From Agarivorans sp. TSD2052 (GTDB taxonomy: Bacteria; Pseudomonadota; Gammaproteobacteria; Enterobacterales; Celerinatantimonadaceae): a DNA stretch of 64,000 nucleotides. The DNA is taken from assembly GCF_023238625.1 (NCBI RefSeq), contig NZ_CP096670.1:3924501-3988500 (forward strand). The letters are read 5' to 3'. The position numbers and the translations under genes are program-made. Below are positions 35,417-45,017 of the stretch, piece by piece. The notes under the pieces are model-generated. The model worked only from the letters and a program-made list of their open reading frames with translations, ran no database searches and was not told where the DNA came from. How positions within the stretch are numbered: position 1 is the stretch's first letter; each line of letters opens with the position of its first letter.

Positions 35417-37216
35417 ATGAGTACCGATTTTAACTTCCAACACCCACCTTTTGATCAACTAGAACCCAGCCAGCGACAACTGGTATCAACCAGTCTAGAT
35501 ATACACTATTTTCAAAGCCAACAAAAAATAGTGACCGCTGGCGCGCAAGCATCTTCATTATTTATCGTCATTAAAGGCCAAGTAGAAGAACGAGCAGACA
35601 ATAACGACGAGGTATTTGCTCACTACACGGTAGAAGATTGGTTTGACGTTCGCTCGCAGTTTGGTGGCTATGCTAAACACGACTACGTGGCCCTAGAAGA
35701 AACCCTTTGTTATGCCCTGCCCAGTCAGATATTTCGCCAACTGGTCAGTGAAAACAGTGACTTTGGCGACTACTTTCAACGCGATTTAGCCTCTCATCAT
35801 CAACTAATTGAATCACGTGAGGGTAATAAAAATCTGGCCGAGTTTATTCTTACCACCATTGATGAGCGCAATGTACAACCGGCCGTAGTCATCGAAGGGG
35901 AAACGTCACTGCAGCAAGCCACCATGATCATGCGCGAACAAAAGCTAGAATCATTACTGGTGAATCACGACGGCTGTTTTGGCATGTTAACGGGTACCGA
36001 TTTATTACACGCTGCGGTACTGGTTCACCAGTCTTTAGATACACCGGTCAGCCAGTTAGCAAACTTCAATTTGATTAGCGTAAACAAAGGGGATTTTCTG
36101 TTTAACGCCATGCTGCTGATGACCCGCAATAGCATTGAGCGTGTGGTCGTGAAAGATAGCCAAAAAATCATTGGTATCTTAGAGATGGCTCATCTTCTCA
36201 GTTTATTCTCAACCCACTCACATGTATTGGCCCTAAGAATAGCCCGCGCATCCAGCATAGAAGATTTAGAAGAAGCCGCCCTTACTCTCAATAAACTGGT
36301 AGAGAACCTCTGTAACAACGGTATTCGTACTTTATTCATCATGAAACTGCTTGCCACCATGAACGAGCAAATCATTAACCGGGTGTTCGATTTGTCCGTC
36401 GACAGCCAGCACCATAGCCACGTTTGTTTAATGGTGATGGGCAGTGAAGGGCGTGGCGAGCAAATCGTAAAAACAGACCAAGATAACGGCTTAGTCATCG
36501 AAGATGGCTACGATTGGCCAGAAAAACAACAGCAACTCGCGCAGTTTAGTGAGTACTTGCTTAAGCTAGGTTACCCGCAATGCCCAGGCAACATCATGGT
36601 CAACAATCCACAATGGGTACAAACACAAAGCCAATGGAGTTCCACCATTGCCGATTGGATAGAAACCGGGCACGGCGAGGCCATGATGAATTTAGCCATT
36701 GTGCTCGACGCGCATGCCATTGCGGGCAATAAAAGCTTAATTCGCCGCTTGCGCAAAGACCTAATGAGTCAGATGGCCAATCGCAGTGTCACTTTGGCAT
36801 TCTTCGCTCAACCGGCACTGAAGTTTCATACCCCGCTCACCTTATTTGGCAACATCAAGTCAAAACAAGCCGGTTTAGACATCAAAAAAGGCGGTATTTT
36901 TCCGATCGTTCATGGGGTGCGAGCACTCGCATTAGAAAAATCGATTAGCCCAACCAATACCCTTGAGAGAATTGAGCAATTAGCGCAACTCAAGGTACTT
37001 GATGCCGATGTAGCCGCCAATCTTACCGAAGCCTTGCTACTCTTCTTTAAATTAAGGATTCAGCAACTATTTCCCGCCGACGAGCAGCAAGATTACCATG
37101 TGCTAAGAGTCGACCAGCTAAACCATAGTCAGCGAGACTTACTGAGGCATGGGCTGCATGTAGTGAAAAAATTTAAACAGCAGCTAGCGCTACATTTTAA
37201 TATTCGTGATTACTAG
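35417..37216 (+). CDS. Nucleotidyltransferase-like protein: cNMP-binding, CBS pair, DUF294
   Basis: This is a cytoplasmic protein of 599 residues. It has an N-terminal cyclic-nucleotide-binding-like domain (about 15-130), two CBS motifs (about 160-280) and a DUF294 nucleotidyltransferase domain (about 290-600), with VMGSEGRGEQIVKTDQDNGLVIED holding the G-S and DxD catalytic features. Such proteins are a standard part of crbS/acs loci in Vibrio and Shewanella; the substrate is unknown. It is divergent from crbS and followed 8 nt later by the exonuclease gene. Confidence 0.88.
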   Translation: MSTDFNFQHPPFDQLEPSQRQLVSTSLDIHYFQSQQKIVTAGAQASSLFIVIKGQVEERADNNDEVFAHYTVEDWFDVRSQFGGYAKHDYVALEETLCYALPSQIFRQLVSENSDFGDYFQRDLASHHQLIESREGNKNLAEFILTTIDERNVQPAVVIEGETSLQQATMIMREQKLESLLVNHDGCFGMLTGTDLLHAAVLVHQSLDTPVSQLANFNLISVNKGDFLFNAMLLMTRNSIERVVVKDSQKIIGILEMAHLLSLFSTHSHVLALRIARASSIEDLEEAALTLNKLVENLCNNGIRTLFIMKLLATMNEQIINRVFDLSVDSQHHSHVCLMVMGSEGRGEQIVKTDQDNGLVIEDGYDWPEKQQQLAQFSEYLLKLGYPQCPGNIMVNNPQWVQTQSQWSSTIADWIETGHGEAMMNLAIVLDAHAIAGNKSLIRRLRKDLMSQMANRSVTLAFFAQPALKFHTPLTLFGNIKSKQAGLDIKKGGIFPIVHGVRALALEKSISPTNTLERIEQLAQLKVLDADVAANLTEALLLFFKLRIQQLFPADEQQDYHVLRVDQLNHSQRDLLRHGLHVVKKFKQQLALHFNIRDY

Positions 37217-37224
37217 GCTTAAGC

Positions 37225-37854
37225 ATGCTGCGACGCTACCTATATAAACGAAAATTTAAACACAGCCCCTATGCCGACTTGTTCCAAAGGTATCAAGGTA
37301 ATGAATGTGTCGCTCTAGATCTAGAAACCACCAGCCTAGACACCAAACTTGCAGATATAGTGTCAATTGGCGCAGTCATCATTAGCAAAAATACTATATT
37401 AGCCAGCCAATCTTTTGATGCCAAAGTTCGCGCCACCGACAAACTGGCGGGCGACTCGATAAAAATTCACCGTTTAAGGCATAGTGATCTGATGCAAGGC
37501 TGCAGTATTGAAGAAGCCTTGCCGGCGTTACTCAAATTTATCGGCGCTCGGCCTATCGTGGGTTACAACATTGCTTACGACCAGCGCATTCTTAACCGCC
37601 ACTGTCAAAGCTTGTATGGTTTCAAATTAGTCAATCCACTGATTGATGTAGGGCGCATGTTTGCAGATAAAGTGCATGTAGAACATGTGGGTATTAGCCC
37701 CAATCTCGACCTTGAACACATTTGTAGCAGCTTAAACATTCCCCTTTCAGGACGTCATCAAGCCATCGATGATGCGATTACCGCCGCTATGATTTACTTA
37801 CGGCTAAACCTTGGCCCGCGCCCCACTAGCGCCACGCCAAAACACCGCAGTTAA
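37225..37854 (+). CDS. DnaQ-like 3'-5' exonuclease
   Basis: This 209-residue DEDDh-type exonuclease has Exo I VALDLETTSLDTKLADIVSIGAV (DxE, near residue 31), Exo II YNIAYDQRILNRH (Asp near 120) and Exo III HQAIDDAITAAMIY (HxxxD near 180). It may process DNA or RNA. It follows the DUF294 gene by 8 nt and is likely co-transcribed; this pair is often found together upstream of acs. Confidence 0.9.
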   Translation: MLRRYLYKRKFKHSPYADLFQRYQGNECVALDLETTSLDTKLADIVSIGAVIISKNTILASQSFDAKVRATDKLAGDSIKIHRLRHSDLMQGCSIEEALPALLKFIGARPIVGYNIAYDQRILNRHCQSLYGFKLVNPLIDVGRMFADKVHVEHVGISPNLDLEHICSSLNIPLSGRHQAIDDAITAAMIYLRLNLGPRPTSATPKHRS

Positions 37855-38045
37855 GCGAGCCTTAACCGGGCCCATCAATATGGCCGATAACCGCCCCTTT
37901 CAATCTATTGATTGCTGATCAACAAGCATGAGTTTCATAGTAAATTCCACAACATCCCCTTCAATCACAAGTTTAGAAACTGCCTCCATTCTGCGCTAGT
38001 AGCAGTGCCCGTAATTAGATAGCTTTAGGCCATCGGATTGAATAA

Positions 38046-38864
38046 ATGAAAATACCAATGAAAAAAGCCGCGTTACTATTACTCCTTTGCTGTTCCTCGC
38101 TATCAGCCAACCAAGAAAATCAAGACACCTTAGCCAAGAGCGGAGCCCTAAATAGCAGCAAAACACCGCTATTTGGCGCAGAAGTCTACAGTAACGACAA
38201 AGTGCTTTATGGCAAATTTGTGGTAAGAATGAAACTCGTCTCGGAGCCAGGCGTCGTATCGTCATTTTTTACCTACGACAATGAATCGTGGCAAGGCAAC
38301 GGCATTCCTTGGAGCGAAATTGATTTTGAAGCCATCGGTAAAACACCTCAGCAATTACAAACCAACTTAATCACCGGAAAACTTAACAAACGTAAGCACA
38401 GCGAAAAAAATCACAACGTCCCTCAGCTTGAAGAATTTGTTGAATACGCCATCACTTGGACTCCCGATGACATCATTTGGCAAGTAGACGGTGAAACCAT
38501 TCGCCACGACACCGCAGAACGTTCAAAACAAGTGGTGGCAATGCGCGATATTCCACAAAGCTACCGCATGAATATTTGGATTTCTGAAGCGGTAGGCTGG
38601 GTGGGACGTTTTGACGCTGCCAGCCTCCCCCTTCACCAAGTGGTCGACTGGATGGAGTATTACGAGTACCAAGATAATGGCGACTTTTCTCTCGCTTGGC
38701 GCGACGATTTCAATACATTTAACGACAAACGTTGGGGTAAAGGTGATTGGGGCTTTGAGTCTAATCTGGTGACCTTTTCTCCAGATAACGCGGCAATTGT
38801 TGATGGACACTTAGTGCTCAGCTTATCAGCCAAAGGCATGAATATCGATTACTCGGCGAAATAG
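38046..38864 (+). CDS. GH16 beta-glucanase with circularly permuted order
   Basis: This secreted glycoside hydrolase has 272 residues with a signal peptide (about 1-21). The catalytic motif WSEIDFEAIG has Glu91, Asp93 and Glu95 (nucleophile and acid/base pair of GH16). In ordinary GH16 enzymes the DDFNTFNDKRWGKGDWGFES segment is N-terminal; here it is at residues 220-240, after the rest of the fold. This is the natural circular permutation known in Fibrobacter succinogenes 1,3-1,4-beta-glucanase, to which it matches over most of its length. A beta-glucan (lichenan-like) substrate is inferred. No Shine-Dalgarno is obvious; ATG 38058 is an alternative start. Confidence 0.85.
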   Translation: MKIPMKKAALLLLLCCSSLSANQENQDTLAKSGALNSSKTPLFGAEVYSNDKVLYGKFVVRMKLVSEPGVVSSFFTYDNESWQGNGIPWSEIDFEAIGKTPQQLQTNLITGKLNKRKHSEKNHNVPQLEEFVEYAITWTPDDIIWQVDGETIRHDTAERSKQVVAMRDIPQSYRMNIWISEAVGWVGRFDAASLPLHQVVDWMEYYEYQDNGDFSLAWRDDFNTFNDKRWGKGDWGFESNLVTFSPDNAAIVDGHLVLSLSAKGMNIDYSAK

Positions 38865-38877
38865 CCTCGCCAAGCTA

Positions 38878-38899
38878 AAGGCGCAATTGAGCGCCTTTC
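38878..38899 (+). terminator. Hairpin after the GH16 gene
   Basis: AAAGGCGC-AATTGA-GCGCCTTT is an 8-bp stem with a weak T tract, 14 bp after the stop. Confidence 0.6.
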
Positions 38900-39233
38900 A
38901 CTCTTCCTTCAGAGCAATTTTCCGCTGACACAGTGACCTTTTTTAGCGCCAATTAATCTGCAAAGCGTCGTACCTAAGTAGTTAGTTTTATCGGCTTGCT
39001 GATCTGACCAGTGAGCCGCTTCCGCGTTTATTCGTTAAATGGCCGTGAGCCGCCTCTCAGTTTTGTTGTGCAACAACAAACACCACTTTGATTAATAAAG
39101 CATTTTACTATTATTCACAAATAATTAACCAAAAGTCTAATTGTCGACAACCTGTGTCAGTGCGAGTCTTATATCAAAATCCGAGACGTCATTGACGATA
39201 TCCCGCCTCTAACGAGGAAGCAAGGAGTGGAAC
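38900..39233. other. Intergenic region upstream of acs
   Basis: This is 334 bp of upstream DNA. It should contain the CrbR-controlled acs promoter, but I could not define a site from sequence alone. It is A+T rich around 39080-39150. No other gene was seen. Confidence 0.35.
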
Positions 39234-41186
39234 ATGAGTGAACACAAGCTGTACCCGGTGAAACCTAATATTGCAGAAAACTGCTTAATAGACGACCCAA
39301 CGTACTTAGAAATGTATCAGCAGTCGGTTGAGCAACCTGATCAATTTTGGGGTAAACATGGTAGTGAGTTACTCGACTGGATTAAGCCGTTTGAAACAGT
39401 AAAAAATACGTCCTTCGATCCGGGCCACGTTAGTATTAAATGGTTTGAAGATGGCTTGCTCAATGTGAGCGCCAACTGCATAGACCGCCACTTAAAAGAA
39501 CGGGGTGACGAAGTCGCCATTATCTGGGAAGGCGACAGCCCAACAGAAGACAGTAAACTCACCTATAACGAGTTGTATGAGCAAGTGTGTAAGTTTTCAA
39601 ACGCACTGAAAGCCCAAGGGGTTAAAAAAGGCGAAGTGGTGTGTTTATACATGCCAATGGTGCCTGAAGCAGCAGTAGCCATGTTGGCTTGTACCCGTAT
39701 TGGGGCTGTGCATTCAATTGTATTTGGTGGTTTCTCGCCAGAGGCCCTAGCTGGGCGCATCATTGATTCTAATTCTAAGTATGTCATTACCGCTGATGAA
39801 GGCCTACGAGGTGGCCGCGGAGTGCCGCTAAAAGCCAACGTAGACCAAGCTTTAGAACACCCTGAGTGTGAGTTTGTTAAAAGTGTAGTGGTGCTAAAAC
39901 GCACTGGGGGCGAAGTTAACTGGACCCAAGGTCGCGATGTGTGGTGGCACGACATTACCGCCGATCAGCCGGCAGACTGTCCACCAGAAGCAATGAATGC
40001 TGAAGACCCACTGTTTATCTTGTACACCTCAGGCTCAACCGGCAAACCCAAAGGCGTATTGCATACCACTGGTGGGTATTTACTGTATGCCACCATGACC
40101 TTTAAATACGTGTTTGATTACCATCCTGGTGATATCTACTGGTGTACGGCAGATGTAGGCTGGATCACTGGTCACAGCTACTTGGTATATGGCCCCTTAG
40201 CCAACGGCGCAACCACTATTTTGTTTGAAGGTGTACCTAACTACCCCACATCTGCCCGCATGAGTGAAGTGTGCGACAAACACCAAGTCACTATTTTATA
40301 TACTGCACCAACGGCAATACGTGCATTGATGGCACAAGGTGATGCTGCCATTGAGGGCACTAAACGTAGCAGCCTGCGCATTATGGGCTCGGTAGGCGAA
40401 CCGATTAACCCCGAAGCGTGGGAATGGTATTACCGTACTATTGGCGATGAACGCTGCCCAATTGTAGACACGTGGTGGCAAACCGAAACCGGCGGCATAT
40501 TAATTACGCCTCTGCCTGGGGCAACCGCCCTTAAACCGGGTTCAGCAACTCGACCCTTCTTTGGCGTGCAACCCGCCTTAGTGGATAACGAAGGCAATGA
40601 GCTTGAAGGCGCCACTGAAGGCAATTTAATTATTAAAGACAGTTGGCCAGGCCAAATGCGCACCGTTTACGGTGACCATGAACGCTTTGAGCAAACTTAC
40701 TTTTCTACCTTCCCGGGCACTTACGTGACGGGGGATGGTGCCCGCCGTGATGAAGATGGTTATTTCTGGATCACCGGCCGAGTCGATGACGTATTAAACG
40801 TCAGTGGTCACCGCATGGGAACCGCTGAAATTGAAAGCGCATTAGTGGCTCACCCTAAGATTTCTGAAGCCGCTGTGGTAGGTGTGCCGCATGAGATTAA
40901 AGGCCAAGGTATCTATGCATACATCACCCTAATGGCAGGCGAAGAAGCCAGTGCCGAGCTACATAAAGAAGTAAAAGCTTGGGTACGTAAAGAGATTGGG
41001 CCTATTGCCACCCCCGATATCTTGCATTGGGCTGAAGCCTTACCTAAAACTCGCTCGGGTAAAATTATGCGCCGTATTCTGCGTAAAATTGCCACCAATG
41101 AAACCGACTCGTTGGGCGACACTTCAACCCTTGCCGACCCCTCGGTAGTAGATAGGTTAATTCAAGAAAAATCCAATGCCGCTTAA
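39234..41186 (+). CDS. acs: Acetyl-CoA synthetase
   Basis: Acs converts acetate, ATP and CoA to acetyl-CoA through acetyl-AMP in the cytoplasm. It is full length (650 residues). Motifs are the phosphate loop [21 protein letters not shown] (about 263-283), WWQTETGG (about 414-421), [20 protein letters not shown] near 515, and the acetylatable lysine motif [14 protein letters not shown] (about 605-618). Regulation by CrbS/CrbR is inferred from the locus. AAGGAG lies about 10 nt before the ATG. Confidence 0.97.
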   Translation: MSEHKLYPVKPNIAENCLIDDPTYLEMYQQSVEQPDQFWGKHGSELLDWIKPFETVKNTSFDPGHVSIKWFEDGLLNVSANCIDRHLKERGDEVAIIWEGDSPTEDSKLTYNELYEQVCKFSNALKAQGVKKGEVVCLYMPMVPEAAVAMLACTRIGAVHSIVFGGFSPEALAGRIIDSNSKYVITADEGLRGGRGVPLKANVDQALEHPECEFVKSVVVLKRTGGEVNWTQGRDVWWHDITADQPADCPPEAMNAEDPLFILYTSGSTGKPKGVLHTTGGYLLYATMTFKYVFDYHPGDIYWCTADVGWITGHSYLVYGPLANGATTILFEGVPNYPTSARMSEVCDKHQVTILYTAPTAIRALMAQGDAAIEGTKRSSLRIMGSVGEPINPEAWEWYYRTIGDERCPIVDTWWQTETGGILITPLPGATALKPGSATRPFFGVQPALVDNEGNELEGATEGNLIIKDSWPGQMRTVYGDHERFEQTYFSTFPGTYVTGDGARRDEDGYFWITGRVDDVLNVSGHRMGTAEIESALVAHPKISEAAVVGVPHEIKGQGIYAYITLMAGEEASAELHKEVKAWVRKEIGPIATPDILHWAEALPKTRSGKIMRRILRKIATNETDSLGDTSTLADPSVVDRLIQEKSNAA

Positions 41187-41201
41187 TTAAGCATCAGTAA
41201 G

Positions 41202-41229
41202 AAAAGCCGCTATTGTTAGCGGCTTTTTT
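41202..41229 (+). terminator. acs terminator
   Basis: AAAGCCGCTA-TTGT-TAGCGGCTTT followed by T lies 16 bp after the stop. Confidence 0.9.
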
Positions 41230-41340
41230 GTTTTAAACATGTGGTAACAGTCTACTTAGATCAAAATAATTATTTGCATCTGCCGATAGACTACGGTGAA
41301 CTAGACCAATGCTGTATTTAACTTCATTAAAGGGAACACT

Positions 41341-41706
41341 ATGAAGATAACTAAATTACTAAGCTGTTTTTGGCTATGTAGTGTCTTAACTATCACTGCC
41401 AGCCATGCCTCTGAACGCGCGGATACCGCTTGGCGGAATGTACAGCAACAAGATGCACTGCTCATTGACGTGCGGTCCGAGGGAGAGTTTTCCCAAGGGC
41501 ATATCGATAAAGCCTATAACATTCCCCATACGGTGATTGCCGATCAAATTGCGGCAATAACCAAAGACAAAAACCAAGCAATAGTGGTGTATTGCCGCTC
41601 TGGAAATCGCTCTGGTTATGCTTTACAGGTATTACAAGCAATGGGTTACCAGCATGTAGTGAACGGCGGCGGGCTTAACGAAATGATGGCCTCACAACCT
41701 AAATAG
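41341..41706 (+). CDS. Periplasmic rhodanese-like protein
   Basis: This 121-residue protein has a signal peptide (about 1-23) and one rhodanese domain. The active-site loop is VYCRSGNRSGYA, with the catalytic Cys near residue 83. It resembles E. coli PspE/GlpE-type single-domain sulfurtransferases. It may transfer sulfur or control thiol redox state in the periplasm. Confidence 0.9.
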   Translation: MKITKLLSCFWLCSVLTITASHASERADTAWRNVQQQDALLIDVRSEGEFSQGHIDKAYNIPHTVIADQIAAITKDKNQAIVVYCRSGNRSGYALQVLQAMGYQHVVNGGGLNEMMASQPK

Positions 41707-41753
41707 CGAAGCCCATTAGCGCAGACTATTCGTTATCAAACGCCCAGATCTAA

Positions 41754-41792
41754 AAAACTCCGCAGATCATATAACGATCTGCGGAGTTTTAT
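41754..41792. terminator. Strong bidirectional terminator
   Basis: CTCCGCAGATC-N7-GATCTGCGGAG forms an 11-bp stem flanked by A and T runs, between the convergent rhodanese and RND genes. Confidence 0.92.
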
Positions 41793-41829
41793 TTTTTAAG
41801 CAGCCAGCTTAACTGGCACCCAACTAGGC

Positions 41830-44800
41830 TTACTTAGCCATTAATGCTGGGTCGGCCACCGCAAGAGCTTGCTGTTGTTCACTCAGTTTGGGTGTACGTT
41901 TCGCCAGTAAGTAGTAAAACAAGGGCGTCAGCAACAAACCAAACACGGTGACGCCGATCATTCCAGCAAATACCGCAACCCCCATTGCTTGGCGCATTTC
42001 AGCCCCCTCTCCGGTAGAAAACACCATCGGTACCACCCCCATAATAAAGGCGATAGAGGTCATCAAGATAGGCCGTAAACGTAAGCGAGACGCTTCTAGC
42101 ACGGCGTCTAATACACTGCGACCTTGGTCTTGTAGCTCTTTGGCAAATTCAACAATTAGAATGGCATTTTTGGTTGCCAACCCGACCAAAACAATCAGGC
42201 CAATTTGGGTAAAGATGTTGTTGTCACCTCCCCATAACAGTACGCCACTAATCGCCGATAACAAGGTCATAGGAATAATCAAGATTATCGCCATTGGCAA
42301 CCGTAGGCTTTCATATTGCGCCGCCAACACCATAAACACCAAAATGATAACCAAGGGGTAAACCAGCATGGCCGTATCACCCGATAGTTTTTGTTGATAG
42401 GTTAACTCGGTCCACTCGTAAGTCATCCCTATTGGCAGGGTCTCTGCCAAAATTTTCTCTATGGCTGCTTGTGCCTCACCCGAGCTATAGCCTGGAGCTG
42501 GCCCACCATTAATTTCTGCAGTGGTATAGCCGTTGTAATGCATCACGCGATCGGGGCCAGCGGTATTGCTGACATCAACAAACGAACCTAGCGGGATCAT
42601 AGCGCCACGATTATTACGTACTTTAAGCTGACTGATTTGCTCTGGCGACTGCCTAAATGACTCATCGGCTTGCACCTTCACTTGATAAGTTCGGCCAAAT
42701 TTATTGAAATCATTCACATAGGTAGACCCCATATAAGCCTGCAAGGTAGCAAACACTTCATCAACCGATACCCCCTGCTGCATAGCTTTGGTTCTATCTA
42801 AATCTAACTCCAACTGCGGAACCTTGACCTGGTAACTAGAAAACACTCCAGCTAACGCTGGCGTAGCCCAAGATTTTTGCATCACCTGCATAGTGACCTT
42901 AGCCAGCTCTTCGTATCCCAAGTTGGCTCTATCTTGGATCTGTAATCTAAAGCCACCAATCGTCCCTAAGCCCTGTACCGGCGGTGGCGGAAAGATAGCA
43001 ATAAAGGCCTCTTGAATACCGGCAAATTGTTGATTTAGCGCCCCAGCAATGGCGTTCGCTGACAAACTGGGATCTTGTCGCTGGTCAAAATCAGCTAAAG
43101 GCGTAAACAAAATGGCGCTGTTAGGGCTGTTAGTGAAGCCGTTAATGCTTAAGCCCGGGAAAGCGACCGCATGCTCAACCCCAGGTTGAGCCAGCGCAAT
43201 CTCTGACATTTTCTTAACAACGGCTTCGGTGCGCTCCAGCGATGCAGCATCAGGTAATTGAGCAAAAGCGACTAAGTATTGCTTGTCTTGTCCCGGTACA
43301 TAACCCGTCGGAGTGGTCTCAAACTGATAAGCCGTTAAGCCCAGTAAACCCACATAAATAATCCCAACAACCGCCGCTAAGCGAATGGTTTTCTTAATAA
43401 CGCGGCCATAGGCATTGGCGCCTTTATTAAACACACGGTTAAACGGCGCAAAGATAAACTTACCAAAAAGGCTGTCCATCATGCGGGTTAAACGGTCTTT
43501 AGGTTCGTCATGCCCTTTCAGCAACAGAGCCGCCAAAGCCGGACTCAAGGTTAAAGAGTTAATCGCCGAGATAAAGGTAGAAATGGTGATGGTTAAGGCA
43601 AACTGCTTATAAAACTGCCCAGTTAAGCCCGACATAAAGGCAGTAGGAATAAACACCGCCGCCAATACTAAGGTGGTGGCCACAATCGGGCCGGTCACTT
43701 CTTTCATCGCCCGCTGGGTTGCGGCGACAGGGCTTAAGCCCTCGGCAATGTTCCGCTCAACATTTTCAACCACTACAATGGCGTCATCTACGACGATACC
43801 AATTGCCAATACCAAGCCAAATAACGATAAGGCATTCAGTGAAAAGCCTAATAAATGCATGAAAGCAAAGGTGCCTACCAGCGACACCGGCACCGCCACT
43901 AATGGAATAATCGACGCGCGCCACGTTTGTAAAAACAGCACCACCACCAATACCACCAGCAATACCGCTTCAAATAAAGTTTTAACCACCGCTTCAATTG
44001 AGCCGCGTACAAACACCGTAGGATCGTAGACTGTGTCGTAGCTCAAACCTTCAGGGAAGCTTTTTGCAAGCTCAGCCATACGCGCTCGAACATCTTCAGA
44101 GATCTGAATCGCATTAGAGCCAGACGCTTGAAATACACCAATCGCAATCGCGTCTTTATTATCCAGTAACGAGCGTAAGGCATAGCTATTCGCCCCTAAT
44201 TCAACTCGCCCAACATCTTTTAAGCGGCTCACTTCGCCTTGCTCGCCAACTTTAATAATAATGTCTTCAAACTCGCTAATGGTACTTAGACGGCCTTTAA
44301 CGTTAATCAAAATCTGAAAGTCAGACTCACCGCTAGGTTGCGCGCCTAAGCTACCGGCTGCCGCCTGCTGATTTTGCTCACGAATTGAGTTAATAATTTG
44401 GTTGGGGTTAAGCCCTAAAGACGCCACTTTGTTTGGGTCTAGCCATATCCGCAGGCTATATTCACCCGCCCCAAATAAACGCACCGCACCAACCCCTTCG
44501 ATGCGCGCCAATTCATCTTTCACATTTAGCGCAGCGTAGTTCGACAGATAGAGTAAGTCGTAGCGATCTTCAGGAGAGCTTAAATGCACCACCATGGTTA
44601 AATCAGGCGACGACTTCTCGGTGACAATGCCTAAACGCTGCACCGCCAAAGGCAAACGGGGCGTAGCGCGATCAACTCGACTTTGCACTTGAGTTTGCGC
44701 TTGGTCTACGTCGGTACCAATGGCAAAGGTAACGGTGAGAGTCATGCGGCCATCAGAGGTCGCTTGCGAAGACATATACAACATATCTTCAACACCATTA

Positions 44801-45009
44801 ATCTCTTGCTCTAAGGGTGAAGCCACTGTTTCAGCAATCACCTTAGGGTTGGCACCAGGATAGTTAGCAGTAACTACCACCGTAGGCGGCACCACTTCTG
44901 GGTATTCTGTAATGGGCAATTGCCATACAGCTATCGCACCGCCAATAAACATCAACAACGATATGACCGCAGCAAAAATTGGCCGCTTAATAAAAAACTG
45001 AGAAAACAT
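41830..45009 (-). CDS. RND multidrug efflux permease (MexF-like)
   Basis: This is an inner-membrane proton/drug antiporter of 1059 residues with 12 helices and two large periplasmic loops. The N-terminus MFSQFFIKRPIFAAVISLL and YPEVVPPTVVV match MexF closely. The proton-relay pair of Asp (GIVVDDAIVVVENVER) and Lys in the TM10 region (VGLATKNAILIVEFAKEL) are present. An outer-membrane partner is not encoded next to it and must be supplied elsewhere. It follows the adaptor by 8 nt. A TTG at 45015 is an alternative start. Confidence 0.93.
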   Translation of the reverse strand: MFSQFFIKRPIFAAVISLLMFIGGAIAVWQLPITEYPEVVPPTVVVTANYPGANPKVIAETVASPLEQEINGVEDMLYMSSQATSDGRMTLTVTFAIGTDVDQAQTQVQSRVDRATPRLPLAVQRLGIVTEKSSPDLTMVVHLSSPEDRYDLLYLSNYAALNVKDELARIEGVGAVRLFGAGEYSLRIWLDPNKVASLGLNPNQIINSIREQNQQAAAGSLGAQPSGESDFQILINVKGRLSTISEFEDIIIKVGEQGEVSRLKDVGRVELGANSYALRSLLDNKDAIAIGVFQASGSNAIQISEDVRARMAELAKSFPEGLSYDTVYDPTVFVRGSIEAVVKTLFEAVLLVVLVVVLFLQTWRASIIPLVAVPVSLVGTFAFMHLLGFSLNALSLFGLVLAIGIVVDDAIVVVENVERNIAEGLSPVAATQRAMKEVTGPIVATTLVLAAVFIPTAFMSGLTGQFYKQFALTITISTFISAINSLTLSPALAALLLKGHDEPKDRLTRMMDSLFGKFIFAPFNRVFNKGANAYGRVIKKTIRLAAVVGIIYVGLLGLTAYQFETTPTGYVPGQDKQYLVAFAQLPDAASLERTEAVVKKMSEIALAQPGVEHAVAFPGLSINGFTNSPNSAILFTPLADFDQRQDPSLSANAIAGALNQQFAGIQEAFIAIFPPPPVQGLGTIGGFRLQIQDRANLGYEELAKVTMQVMQKSWATPALAGVFSSYQVKVPQLELDLDRTKAMQQGVSVDEVFATLQAYMGSTYVNDFNKFGRTYQVKVQADESFRQSPEQISQLKVRNNRGAMIPLGSFVDVSNTAGPDRVMHYNGYTTAEINGGPAPGYSSGEAQAAIEKILAETLPIGMTYEWTELTYQQKLSGDTAMLVYPLVIILVFMVLAAQYESLRLPMAIILIIPMTLLSAISGVLLWGGDNNIFTQIGLIVLVGLATKNAILIVEFAKELQDQGRSVLDAVLEASRLRLRPILMTSIAFIMGVVPMVFSTGEGAEMRQAMGVAVFAGMIGVTVFGLLLTPLFYYLLAKRTPKLSEQQQALAVADPALMAK

Positions 45010-45017
45010 AAGCAAAC

